Below are positions 25,321 to 33,273 of a stretch of 64,000 nucleotides of DNA, one piece after another. Under the pieces are notes generated by a model. It was not told the origin of the DNA and did not search any database. It saw only the letters and a program-made list of their open reading frames with translations. Each line of letters begins with the position of its first letter. Positions within the stretch are counted from its first letter, which is position 1. Both the position numbers and the translations under genes were made by a program. The stretch is taken from assembly GCF_008386695.1 (NCBI RefSeq), contig NZ_VUOC01000001.1, positions 220,345 through 284,344 of the forward strand. Reading direction: 5' to 3'. The DNA is from Chitinophaga agrisoli (lineage in GTDB: Bacteria; Bacteroidota; Bacteroidia; Chitinophagales; Chitinophagaceae).

Positions 25321-26355
25321 ATGAATACGATTCTGGGATTAGATCTGCCAACATGCTGGTTCCTGGTAATAGGGGGCCTTATTACCGGGTACGGGGTACT
25401 GGATGGTTTTGACCTGGGCGCGGGCGCCCTGCATCTCTTCTTTAACAAAGAGGAAAGCCGCCGTACCGCCCTCAACGCCATTGGCCCGGTATGGGATGGT
25501 AACGAGGTATGGTTGGTAATTGCCGGCGGCGCTCTTTTTGCCGGCTTCCCGCTGGTATACGGTGTGGTGCTCTCTACCTTCTATATCCCCTTTATGCTAT
25601 TCCTGGTGGCCCTTATCTTCCGGGCCATTTCCATAGAGTTCCGCAGTAAAGAGCCGTGGCGCTGGTGGCGCAAAATGTGGGATATTGCCTATATGGCCTC
25701 CAGCACTTTTATTACCCTGCTGCTGGGGCTGATACTAGGCAACCTGATACAAGGGTTGCCCATCAATGCGCAGCACGAGTTCACCGGCGACCTTTTTACC
25801 TTTTTTAACCCTTATGCCATTCTTATTGCCGTTACCACCCTCTCCCTGTTTATGATGCACGGGGCCATTTACCTGACCATGAAAACAGAGAACCGCCTGT
25901 ATGCCAAGCTTACCGTGCTGGTAAGCAACTGCAGCAAATTCTTTATCCTCTGTTTCATTCTCACTTCTATGGCCACCCTCATTTATATACCGCATATGAC
26001 GCACGAATTTAAACGCTACCCGGTGCTGTTCCTGCTGCCGCTGGCTGCCGTACTGGCCGTGCTGAACCTGAAACGGAATATTGATGCGCGTAAATATTTC
26101 ACGGCCTTCATCTTCTCCAGTTTTACCACCGCCATACTGCTCATCCTGTTTGCGATTGGGCTATTCCCCAATATCATCATCTCTTCCACTAACCCGGCAT
26201 GGAGCATCAGCATTTACCAGGCGGCGGCCACCAACACTTCTTTAAGGATCATGCTGCTCATGGCTGCCATCGGCACGCCACTGGTATTATCCTATACCGT
26301 GTTTGTATTCTGGACCTTTAGAGGTAAGGTGAAGCTGAATGAAATGAGCTACTAA
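25321..26355 (+). CDS. cydB: Cytochrome bd ubiquinol oxidase subunit II
   Basis: 344 residues with about eight transmembrane helices. The N-terminal pattern CWFLVIGGLITGYGVLDGFD and GPVWDGNEVWLVIAGGALFAGFP are the CydB signatures. CydB stabilises the haem cluster of CydA. The gene is in the same operon as cydA; no cydX-type small subunit or cydCD exporter was found within the following 400 bp. The family is certain. Confidence 0.95.
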   Translation: MNTILGLDLPTCWFLVIGGLITGYGVLDGFDLGAGALHLFFNKEESRRTALNAIGPVWDGNEVWLVIAGGALFAGFPLVYGVVLSTFYIPFMLFLVALIFRAISIEFRSKEPWRWWRKMWDIAYMASSTFITLLLGLILGNLIQGLPINAQHEFTGDLFTFFNPYAILIAVTTLSLFMMHGAIYLTMKTENRLYAKLTVLVSNCSKFFILCFILTSMATLIYIPHMTHEFKRYPVLFLLPLAAVLAVLNLKRNIDARKYFTAFIFSSFTTAILLILFAIGLFPNIIISSTNPAWSISIYQAAATNTSLRIMLLMAAIGTPLVLSYTVFVFWTFRGKVKLNEMSY

Positions 26356-26441
26356 ACAGGGGCTACTATTTATTTAATGAGTAAGGATTCCTAACATCCT
26401 GAAGGGAGAAAATTGCCCGTAAAAACGTCCTTAAAAAAGAG

Positions 26442-26465
26442 GTCCCCGCAAAAAATTGCAGGGAC
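26442..26465 (+). terminator. Terminator-like hairpin after cydB
   Basis: Stem of 10 bp with one mismatch (26442-26451 with 26456-26465) and an AAAA loop, 86 bp past the cydB stop. No long T run follows, so its strength is uncertain. Confidence 0.5.
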
Positions 26466-26679
26466 TTACCATTTAACCTATATTCTGTACTGTAGCATCA
26501 AAAGTTAAAAATATCTTACTGGGGATAAAAACAAAAGAAGAATGCTACTTCATTTTCAATTAGTTACAATTTCCGGAGGATTTCGTCTGTATATCAGACA
26601 GCTAATTTGAGTAAAAGTTTAATCTGTAAAAAAAATATTTTTAGTTTCCTTCGAAGTATTGTCCCCCTTAAAGATATAA

Positions 26680-26700
26680 TATACATCGATATCATGTATA
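26680..26700. promoter_or_regulatory. Palindromic operator-like site upstream of WYL gene
   Basis: TATACAT (26680-26686) and ATGTATA (26694-26700) form a perfect 7-bp inverted repeat around the spacer CGATATC, which is nearly palindromic itself. It lies 48 bp upstream of the WYL regulator start and could be its own binding site (inference). Confidence 0.4.
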
Positions 26701-26747
26701 CGAAATGTGATATTATTAGGTTGCCAGGGAAATATTAAATTGCAAGT

Positions 26748-27707
26748 ATGAACCGTATTGACCGCCTCTCCGCTATACTCATCCAGCTACAAGGTAAAAA
26801 GGTGGTGAAAGCCGCTGAGATAGCCGAGCGGTTTAACATCAGCCTGCGTACAGTATACCGGGATGTAAAGGCCTTGCAGGAATCCGGCGTGCCCATTGGG
26901 GCGGAGGCCGGCACCGGCTACTACATTGTGGAAGGCTACCACCTGCCGCCGGTAATGTTTAACCGGGAAGAAGCAGCGGCCCTGCTTACCGGCGAAAAAC
27001 TCATGGAACATTTCAGCGACCGGTCTAACCGGCAGCAATTCAGTAATGCCATGCAAAAAATAAGGGCAGTGCTGCGCGGCAGTGAAAAGGATTTCCTGGA
27101 AGTGCTGGATGAGAATATCGCAGTGCTTAGCAGCCGTCCTGAACAGGAAGACGGGTTTCCCAACCGTTTCCTTACAGATATACAGCATGCCCTGGGTAAA
27201 CAACAGGTATTACAGATGGAATACCTGGCCGCCCACAACAACGAGTTCACCAAACGCGAAGTAGAGCCTATCGGTATCTACCACAACAACGAAACCTGGT
27301 ATCTGATTGCCTGGTGCAGGCTCCGCCACGACTATCGCAACTTCCGTACAGACCGTGTGCGCAGCATGCAGGTAACCAATACCACCTACGATAAGTCCCG
27401 TCACATTACCCTACAGCAGTTCCTGGAAAAATACACTTCAGAACCGGCGCCTACCCATACTTATCATGTACGCTTTAACCAGCGGGTGGTCCGCTACCTG
27501 GGCCGGCAGAAATACTATTACGGACTGGTAGAAGAAAAGACCTGCGATCAGCATGTAGAGCTCACTTTTATGAACAGTTATCCCCTGGAACACTTTGCCC
27601 GCTGGATCCTGATGTGGGGCAGCGATGTGACCATCGTGGGCCCGGATGAGCTAAACACCCGCATGCAGGAGCTGGCCCGTGAGCTCATGCAGCACTACAC
27701 CGCCTGA
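26748..27707 (+). CDS. WYL-domain transcriptional regulator (YafY type)
   Basis: 319 residues. An N-terminal HTH_11 (about 3-60, AAEIAERFNISLRTVYRDVKA) is followed by a WYL domain at about 140-215 (IGIYHNNETWYLIAWCRLRH, NFRTDRVRSM) and a C-terminal extension. WYL regulators sense ligands through the WYL pocket and often repress adjacent stress or DNA-repair genes. The gene immediately precedes the DJ-1/GyrI-like and VOC genes on the same strand, making these its likely targets (inference). An inverted repeat upstream may allow autoregulation. Confidence 0.9.
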   Translation: MNRIDRLSAILIQLQGKKVVKAAEIAERFNISLRTVYRDVKALQESGVPIGAEAGTGYYIVEGYHLPPVMFNREEAAALLTGEKLMEHFSDRSNRQQFSNAMQKIRAVLRGSEKDFLEVLDENIAVLSSRPEQEDGFPNRFLTDIQHALGKQQVLQMEYLAAHNNEFTKREVEPIGIYHNNETWYLIAWCRLRHDYRNFRTDRVRSMQVTNTTYDKSRHITLQQFLEKYTSEPAPTHTYHVRFNQRVVRYLGRQKYYYGLVEEKTCDQHVELTFMNSYPLEHFARWILMWGSDVTIVGPDELNTRMQELARELMQHYTA

Positions 27708-27800
27708 TCCCTTCTCTAATAATAATTTGTGCGCCTGCTGCTGACATACAGTTGTCACTACCCCATTTTTAATTTGTAGCAGCATTAAAAACCGCACACT

Positions 27801-28835
27801 ATGCAACCTGCAAAAAATTGTTACCTGTATGTTTTCGACGGCTATGCAGACTGGGAACCGGCGCTCACCGTGTATGGCCTCAGCAACTTCACCAAGACGG
27901 AGGTGATCACTTTCTCTTTGGATGGGCAGCCCGTTACATCTGGCGGCAATGTGGTCGTACAACCGGCCAAAAGCTTGGCAGACCTGGATCCTGCCGTCAT
28001 CGATTTTCTGTTACTGCCCGGCGGCGCCTCCATGAAAAATGGTAAACACCAGGCACTGCTGCCCTTGCTTAAGCAACATGTGCAGGCACAAAAACCGCTG
28101 GCTGCTATTTGCGACGCCACGGTATTCCTGGCCCACCATGGCTTTCTGGATCAGGTGCAGCATACCAGTAACGATCTGCAGCTGCTAAAAAGGCTGGTAC
28201 CGGATTATAAAGCGGAGAACAGGTATGTAAAGGCCCCGGTAATAACAGATGGCCATATCATCACGGCTGCTGGCACCTCCATGGTAGAATTTGCCCAGGC
28301 CATTTACAAGGAGATGCAGCTGGATACAAATGAGCAACTGGCCTTTTGGCTACAGTTCTTTCTTAAAGGCACTGCCCCGGAGCTGGAGCAAGTTGCCCCC
28401 TTCCACTTCTTTTACCGCAGCTACCGGATAAAATTAGCCGGTATCCCCGCCCTGGTGCGCAATGTAGCCAGGGAGATCGTATCTGCCGCGGTGGCAAACG
28501 ACCTGGAGCTGGCAGGGCCTCAGCACTGGCATTATTACGGTTTTACCGGTGATCCGGAACAGGAGTTCACCCTGGAGATAGGCGTGCCGGTCATTACCCC
28601 CAAAACAGTACGGCCGCCCTATGCCTGCAAAACGGCGCCGGGTTTCACCTGTGTAAGCACGCTGCACCGCGGCGACTGGCAGCAGCTAGGCAAGACCTAT
28701 GAACAACTGATCAATGGTTTGCTGCTGACTGGTATGCAGATGAGCGGCCATAACCGGGAGCAATACATTCACTGCGATTTTGAGAATACCGCCGCCAACC
28801 TTACCAGGATACAGGTGGGCATTAAAAACGTATAA
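27801..28835 (+). CDS. DJ-1/PfpI domain fused to GyrI-like effector-binding domain
   Basis: 344 residues. Residues 5-190 form a DJ-1/PfpI domain: YLYVFDGYADWEPALT at the start, LLLPGG at 71-75, and nucleophile-elbow Cys104 in AAICDATVFLAHHG. About 200-344 reads as a GyrI-like/AraC effector-binding domain (AGPQHWHYYGFTGDPEQEFT, ends RIQVGIKNV), known to bind hydrophobic drugs or small effectors. DJ-1 proteins are often glyoxalases or protease-like. A DJ-1/GyrI-like fusion is uncommon. It lies 93 bp after the WYL gene and 82 bp before the VOC gene, probably one stress-response cluster. Confidence 0.8.
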   Translation: MQPAKNCYLYVFDGYADWEPALTVYGLSNFTKTEVITFSLDGQPVTSGGNVVVQPAKSLADLDPAVIDFLLLPGGASMKNGKHQALLPLLKQHVQAQKPLAAICDATVFLAHHGFLDQVQHTSNDLQLLKRLVPDYKAENRYVKAPVITDGHIITAAGTSMVEFAQAIYKEMQLDTNEQLAFWLQFFLKGTAPELEQVAPFHFFYRSYRIKLAGIPALVRNVAREIVSAAVANDLELAGPQHWHYYGFTGDPEQEFTLEIGVPVITPKTVRPPYACKTAPGFTCVSTLHRGDWQQLGKTYEQLINGLLLTGMQMSGHNREQYIHCDFENTAANLTRIQVGIKNV

Positions 28836-28917
28836 TCGTATGAAAATACACCAATGGCTACCCTGGTTGCTGGTGCTGGTCTTATGGCTGGATAACAATC
28901 ACCCAAAACATATAACT

Positions 28918-29280
28918 ATGACTACAAACAAGATCCTATGCATTGATAACTTCTTCCTGCCGGCGCATGACCTGCAGGAAAGCCGCCGGTTCTACGCCCA
29001 AACCCTGGGCCTGAACGTACATTTCGACTTTTCTGAAAAGGGATTGCTGGCATTCAGGGTAGGCAACGATGAAGCAGCTATCATCTTAAAGGATAGCGCT
29101 AAATTCCCGGATGCAAAACCCGTTGTACTCTTACAGGTAACGGACGTACAGGAACTGTACAACAATCTCACTGCCCAGGGCGTGCACTTTACCAAAACCC
29201 CTTACCGTATTAATACCGGTTGGGCCGCGGAACTACAGGACCCTGCCGGGAATGTGATAGGGATAACGGACTATAAATAA
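28918..29280 (+). CDS. VOC (glyoxalase/bleomycin-resistance) family protein
   Basis: 120 residues from ATG 28918; an in-frame ATG at 28840 would add a hydrophobic MKIHQWLPWLLVLVLW leader, but the family core starts at ILCIDNFFLPAHDLQES. It is a single betaalphabetabetabeta repeat pair with LQDPAGNVIGITDY as the C-terminal metal-side strand. VOC proteins bind divalent metal and act on thiols, aldehydes or antibiotics. With the DJ-1-like gene upstream it may detoxify reactive aldehydes. The substrate is unknown. Confidence 0.8.
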   Translation: MTTNKILCIDNFFLPAHDLQESRRFYAQTLGLNVHFDFSEKGLLAFRVGNDEAAIILKDSAKFPDAKPVVLLQVTDVQELYNNLTAQGVHFTKTPYRINTGWAAELQDPAGNVIGITDYK

Positions 29281-29450
29281 AAACGCATAGCGGCCCTTAC
29301 AGCACAGAACGGGCTACGCTGCAATTGATAGAAGACTTTATAACGGAAAACCAGTTAAAAGAAGGGCAAACACCATGGAATATACTTATCAGACCCGCAC
29401 AAAACAGTGCGGGAAAAATGAGAGCAATCTTAAGACAAGCGGTGAAGTAA

Positions 29451-30215
29451 CTATTTATCTTCCCCCAGGCCTAACAGGTCAATGGCCTGTTGGGCAGCTA
29501 TCTGGCTGGCGTCTTTTTTATTAAAGGCCTTACCACTGCAGATCAGCTCACCATCTACCACTGCGCCCACGGTAAAGATGCGGCGGCCGTTGTCCATCTG
29601 CTCTTCCAGCAGCTCAAACTCCAGCGTTTTGCCGTTCTTGTTGGCCCAGCCGTACAGTTTGTTCTTATGGTTCATTTCCACACTTTCCAGCATTTCCAGG
29701 TCAATGTAGGGAATGATGATCCGTTTGTATACAAACTGTTTGGTACGGTTATAACCCTTATCAAGGTATACAGCGCCTACCAGCGCCTCCAGGGTGTTGC
29801 CGAAGATCTGGCTTATTTTAAGGAAGCTGTTGTACTTATCATAGATGGTGAGCTTACGCAGGCCCATCTTGATAGCGATCTCGTTCAGCTGCTGACGGTT
29901 CACGATCTTGGACCGCATCTCTGTCAGATAGCCTTCTGTCTTGTAAGGGTATTTACGGAAAAGATAGTCCCCGATGATGGCGCCGAGAATGGCATCGCCC
30001 AGGTATTCCAGACGTTCATTGCTTTCCAGGAACTTTTCTTTACTGGAGCGGTGGCTCAATGCTACCTCATATAAAGAGAAGTTACCTGGCGCAAAGCCAA
30101 GCAGGTTGTAAAGGTCCTTGTAAAGTTGCCTTTTCCTGGTTACAAAGCGATATAAAAATCCTGGCAGTAATTTCACACAATCAAGAAACAAATTTTTTGA
30201 AAATAACAGAGGCAT
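29451..30215 (-). CDS. rnc: Ribonuclease III
   Basis: 254 residues from ATG 30215 (an in-frame TTG at 30233 is weaker). The RNase III signature NERLEYLGDAILGAIIGDYLF-type motif is present (about 64-84, given in parts: NERLEYLGDAIL, GAIIGDYLF), with the catalytic glutamate in FGNTLEALVGAVYLDKG and a C-terminal double-stranded RNA-binding domain (KNKLYGWANKNGKTLEFELL, SQIAAQQAIDLL). It cuts dsRNA in rRNA processing. The start overlaps the end of fabF by 35 bp, so it is in an operon acpP-fabF-rnc. Confidence 0.95.
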   Translation of the reverse strand: MPLLFSKNLFLDCVKLLPGFLYRFVTRKRQLYKDLYNLLGFAPGNFSLYEVALSHRSSKEKFLESNERLEYLGDAILGAIIGDYLFRKYPYKTEGYLTEMRSKIVNRQQLNEIAIKMGLRKLTIYDKYNSFLKISQIFGNTLEALVGAVYLDKGYNRTKQFVYKRIIIPYIDLEMLESVEMNHKNKLYGWANKNGKTLEFELLEEQMDNGRRIFTVGAVVDGELICSGKAFNKKDASQIAAQQAIDLLGLGEDK

Positions 30216-31434
30216 TATGGCCACCAAAACCAAAGGTATTACTCAATGCGGCTCTTACTTCTCTCTTTTGTGCGATGTTAAAGGTAAAATTTAATCTGGA
30301 GTCCAGCTGAGGGTCGTCTGTAAAGTGATTAATAGTAGGGGGCACTAAGCCGTGAGTAATGGACATGATCGCCGCAATGGATTCCACCGCGCCGGCCGCG
30401 CCTAATAAGTGCCCTGTCATAGATTTGGTAGAGCTGATGTTCAGCCGGTAGGCGTCATCGCCAAACACGTGCTGGATCGCCTTTACCTCAGCCACATCCC
30501 CTAAAGGGGTGGAGGTTCCATGTACATTAATGTAGTCAATATCTCCTCCGCTCATGCCTGCATCTGCCAGCGCCTGTTTCATTACATTCATAGCGCCCAG
30601 TCCCTCGGGATGGGGCGCGGTGATGTGATGCGCATCCGCAGTTGCAGCGCCGCCTGCAAGTTCCACATAAATTTTTGCACCCCGGGCCATCGCATGTTCA
30701 TATGATTCCAGTACCAGCGCACCAGCGCCCTCGCCCATCACAAAACCGTCCCGGTTAAGGTCAAACGGCCGTGATGCAGTTGTGGGATCATCATTCCGCT
30801 CAGAAAGGGCCTTCATAGCGTTAAAGCCGCCTACGCAGGCTTCGTTGATGACATCCTCAGAACCACCGGTGATCATTACATCCGCCTTTCCATAGCGGAT
30901 CAGGTACATGGCCTCTATAATAGCATTTGTAGAAGAAGCACAGGCAGACACTACTGAAAAGTTTGGTCCCCTGAACCCATGCCGTATGGATATATGTCCT
31001 GCGGCAATATCCGTAATTAAACGCGTAATCAGGAAAGGGCTGAAACGTGGCGTTCCATCCCCCAGATAAAAATCTCTAAGCTCATGGCAAAAATTGATCA
31101 TTCCCCCTACGCCGGTGCCCCAGATAACACCTACCCGGTCTACATCCACAGAATTTCGGCTGATGTTTGCATCCTGAACAGCATGATCTGCTGCTATAAC
31201 GGCGGTTTGAGTAAAGGGGTCCATCTTACGGGCCTCCTTTTTGTCGAGATATCGGGTGGGATCAAAATCCTTTAGTTCACAAGCAAAACGGGTTTTAAAC
31301 TTGGCAGCATCAAATTGTTTGATATTACCGGCGCCGGATACACCGTTCGTCAATCCCACCCAGTAGTCCTGTACGGAATTGCCGAGCGGTGTAAGAGCAC
31401 CTAAACCTGTAACGACTACGCGTCTTGGTTGCAT
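30181..31434 (-). CDS. fabF: 3-oxoacyl-ACP synthase II
   Basis: 417 residues. The catalytic triad is Cys (VVSACASSTNAI), His (NVHGTSTPLGD) and His (SMTGHLLGAAG), with the conserved Lys in STKSMTG. It condenses malonyl-ACP with acyl-ACP in fatty acid elongation. acpP lies 24 bp upstream and rnc overlaps the stop; this acpP-fabF-rnc order is widespread in bacteria. Confidence 0.97.
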   Translation of the reverse strand: MQPRRVVVTGLGALTPLGNSVQDYWVGLTNGVSGAGNIKQFDAAKFKTRFACELKDFDPTRYLDKKEARKMDPFTQTAVIAADHAVQDANISRNSVDVDRVGVIWGTGVGGMINFCHELRDFYLGDGTPRFSPFLITRLITDIAAGHISIRHGFRGPNFSVVSACASSTNAIIEAMYLIRYGKADVMITGGSEDVINEACVGGFNAMKALSERNDDPTTASRPFDLNRDGFVMGEGAGALVLESYEHAMARGAKIYVELAGGAATADAHHITAPHPEGLGAMNVMKQALADAGMSGGDIDYINVHGTSTPLGDVAEVKAIQHVFGDDAYRLNISSTKSMTGHLLGAAGAVESIAAIMSITHGLVPPTINHFTDDPQLDSRLNFTFNIAQKREVRAALSNTFGFGGHNASVIFKKFVS

Positions 31435-31458
31435 TAAAACAATTCTGGTTAAGTAGGA

Positions 31459-31695
31459 TTATTTTACGTGTTCTTCCAGGTAAGCAACAGCCTGGCCAAC
31501 AGTAGTAATAGTTTCAGCTTGTTCGTCAGGAATGGAGATGTTAAATTCTTTTTCGAATTCCATGATCAGTTCTACCGTATCCAAAGAGTCAGCACCTAAG
31601 TCATTGGTGAAGCTCGCTTCAGGATTTACCTCGGCTTCGTCCACGCCCAATTTGTCAATGATGATCTTTTTAACTCTTGATGCAATGTCTGACAT
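31459..31695 (-). CDS. acpP: Acyl carrier protein
   Basis: 78 residues from ATG 31695 (the longer open frame upstream is unsupported). The 4'-phosphopantetheine serine is in [20 protein letters not shown], the ACP consensus DSL. Acidic and helical throughout. It carries acyl chains for fatty acid synthesis. A Bacteroidota promoter lies at 31729-31757. Confidence 0.97.
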   Translation of the reverse strand: MSDIASRVKKIIIDKLGVDEAEVNPEASFTNDLGADSLDTVELIMEFEKEFNISIPDEQAETITTVGQAVAYLEEHVK

Positions 31696-31728
31696 AATTT
31701 TAAGTGTTTTTGGTTTAAAACTTGACTG

Positions 31729-31757
31729 CAAAAATATAATTTTTATTGAATTGGCAA
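31729..31757 (-). promoter_or_regulatory. Bacteroidota-type promoter of acpP-fabF-rnc
   Basis: On the minus strand TATTTTTG (31736-31729) matches TAnnTTTG and TTG (31757-31755) lies 18 bp upstream of it. It is 34 bp from the acpP start. Confidence 0.7.
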
Positions 31758-32010
31758 CTACGCATCTAAATTTTCACATATACACATCAGGGTTGATACC
31801 CGTAAACATAATCCCATGCTCACTTTCCGGGGATTTAATATTAAATTGATCCAACGGGGTCCAGCCCGGTAAATGGCCAATATGTACGCAAAGGGGGGCC
31901 TTGCAACAGCAAAAAGTGCCATTCAACCGTCTCAGGGACCATTTATCTACGGATTACCGTCTCTTAACTTTAATTAACACTCGGCCGCTGAATCCACCTC
32001 CGCCATTTAT

Positions 32011-32018
32011 TAAATTTG
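32011..32018 (+). promoter_or_regulatory. Candidate -7 box of RND efflux operon
   Basis: TAAATTTG matches TAnnTTTG, 83 bp upstream of the adaptor start. No TTG box was found at the usual distance, so it is supported by the -7 motif only. Confidence 0.4.
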
Positions 32019-32101
32019 CCGGGGGCAGTCTATTGCGAACAGACGCCCCCTATATCTAAATCTGAATCCAGGCGAACTAAACTAAGGCGAACTATTCAAA
32101 C

Positions 32102-33190
32102 ATGACCAGTAAAAAGATCCTAAGGACATTACTGCTTACCATTGTAGCGGCAGTAGTCATTTTCTTCATTTATAAAAAGGTGGCAGATGGCAAAAAGAAG
32201 GAAGCAGCCCCTGCTGCCGCCCGGGGTGGCGCTGCAGGCGGTAACCGTCCCCTCCTGGCAGATGCCTATGTGGTAAAGACTACCAAGCTCGACGAGACCA
32301 TTGAAGCCAGCGGCACCCTCCAGAGTAACCAGGAAATGGAAGTAAAACCGGAAATAACCGGCCGCATCGTTGGCCTTTATTTTAAAGAAGGCGTGAACGT
32401 AACCCAGGGCACCCTGCTGGTTAAAATATATGATGAGGACCTGAAAGCCCAGCTGCAGAAGCTGCAATTACAGCAGCAACTGGCCAAAACCACCCTGGAG
32501 CGCCAGGAAAACCTCCTTAAGATAAATGGTATCAGCCAGCAGGACGTGGATGTTACCCGTAACCAGGTAAGCGCCTATGGCGCGGATATGGATTATACCC
32601 GCACACAGCTCCAGAAAACAGAGCTGCGCGCCCCCTTTAACGGCCGCCTGGGCCTGCGCACTACCAACGTGAGCCTGGGATCTATCGTATCCCCCACCAC
32701 TATTATTACGACCCTCCAGCAAATAGACCCGCTGAAGATCGACTTCTCTATACCTGAAAAGTACCGTACCGCCATTAAACTGGGGGATGCCGTAAACTTT
32801 AGAGTGTCCGGCGACAGCAGCAATTATAAAGGCAGCATCTATGCCATGGACCCTAAGATCGACCTGGCAACCCGCACCATCCGTATCAGGGCCATTATGC
32901 CCAATGCAGACAAATTGCTGCCGGGCTCCTTTGCCAAGGTGACCATCTCCCTGCGGGATATGCCTTCTGCTATTATGATCCCTTCCCAGGCCATCATTCC
33001 CGGTACCCGCGATAAAAAAGTGATTGTAGCAGACAGCGGTAAAGCCAAATTTGTAGTGGTAGAAACCGGCATACGCGACGAGAATAACATCCAGATAACC
33101 AATGGCCTTAACTTAGGTGATACCGTTATCACCAGCGGCATTATGCAACTACGGGCTGGCATGCAGATAAAGTATAATAAGATTAACTAA
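32102..33190 (+). CDS. RND efflux periplasmic adaptor (AcrA/MdtA family)
   Basis: 362 residues. An N-terminal membrane anchor (RTLLLTIVAAVVIFFIYKKV) is followed by a lipoyl-like barrel-sandwich hybrid (EVKPEITGRIVGLYFKEG), a coiled-coil hairpin (ARKTTLERQENLLKINGIS-like, with KAQLQKLQLQQQLAKT) and a beta-barrel/membrane-proximal domain. First gene of a complete RND operon; 83 bp before the pump gene lies a short-period repeat. Tripartite pumps export drugs, solvents or siderophores; substrate unknown. Confidence 0.9.
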   Translation: MTSKKILRTLLLTIVAAVVIFFIYKKVADGKKKEAAPAAARGGAAGGNRPLLADAYVVKTTKLDETIEASGTLQSNQEMEVKPEITGRIVGLYFKEGVNVTQGTLLVKIYDEDLKAQLQKLQLQQQLAKTTLERQENLLKINGISQQDVDVTRNQVSAYGADMDYTRTQLQKTELRAPFNGRLGLRTTNVSLGSIVSPTTIITTLQQIDPLKIDFSIPEKYRTAIKLGDAVNFRVSGDSSNYKGSIYAMDPKIDLATRTIRIRAIMPNADKLLPGSFAKVTISLRDMPSAIMIPSQAIIPGTRDKKVIVADSGKAKFVVVETGIRDENNIQITNGLNLGDTVITSGIMQLRAGMQIKYNKIN

Positions 33191-33260
33191 GTGCAGATAG
33201 GCAGGTTTGCAAACGCATGTGATCCGCTAAGATCATCTGCACATATACATATCTGCACAT
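33191..33260 (+). repeat. 8-bp-period repeat (octad words) after the adaptor stop
   Basis: ATCTGCAC words recur with an 8-bp period around 33234-33256 (ATCTGCAC, ATATACAT, ATCTGCAC), and GTGCAGAT begins at 33191, so the spacer can fold back. The words fit the octad class RTGCWRAT on the opposite strand, like those after tolC. Confidence 0.5.
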
Positions 33261-33273
33261 AAAATAATTGACT

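Larger units (their letters stand above)
26356..26747. other. Intergenic region, 392 bp
   Basis: Contains the terminator-like hairpin after cydB (26442-26465, stem GTCCCCGCAA with one mismatch) and, near the WYL gene, a palindromic site at 26680-26700. Very AT-rich before the WYL start. No gene. Confidence 0.55.
31696..32101. other. Intergenic region, 406 bp
   Basis: Holds the minus-strand acpP promoter and the -7 box for the efflux operon. The middle is GC-rich without structure. No gene. Confidence 0.6.

Noticed and set aside
29283-29450. Open stretch without start after the VOC gene (TERATLQLIEDFITENQ...)
   Set aside because: No start codon until near its end and no family recognised; could be a relic but cannot be supported.
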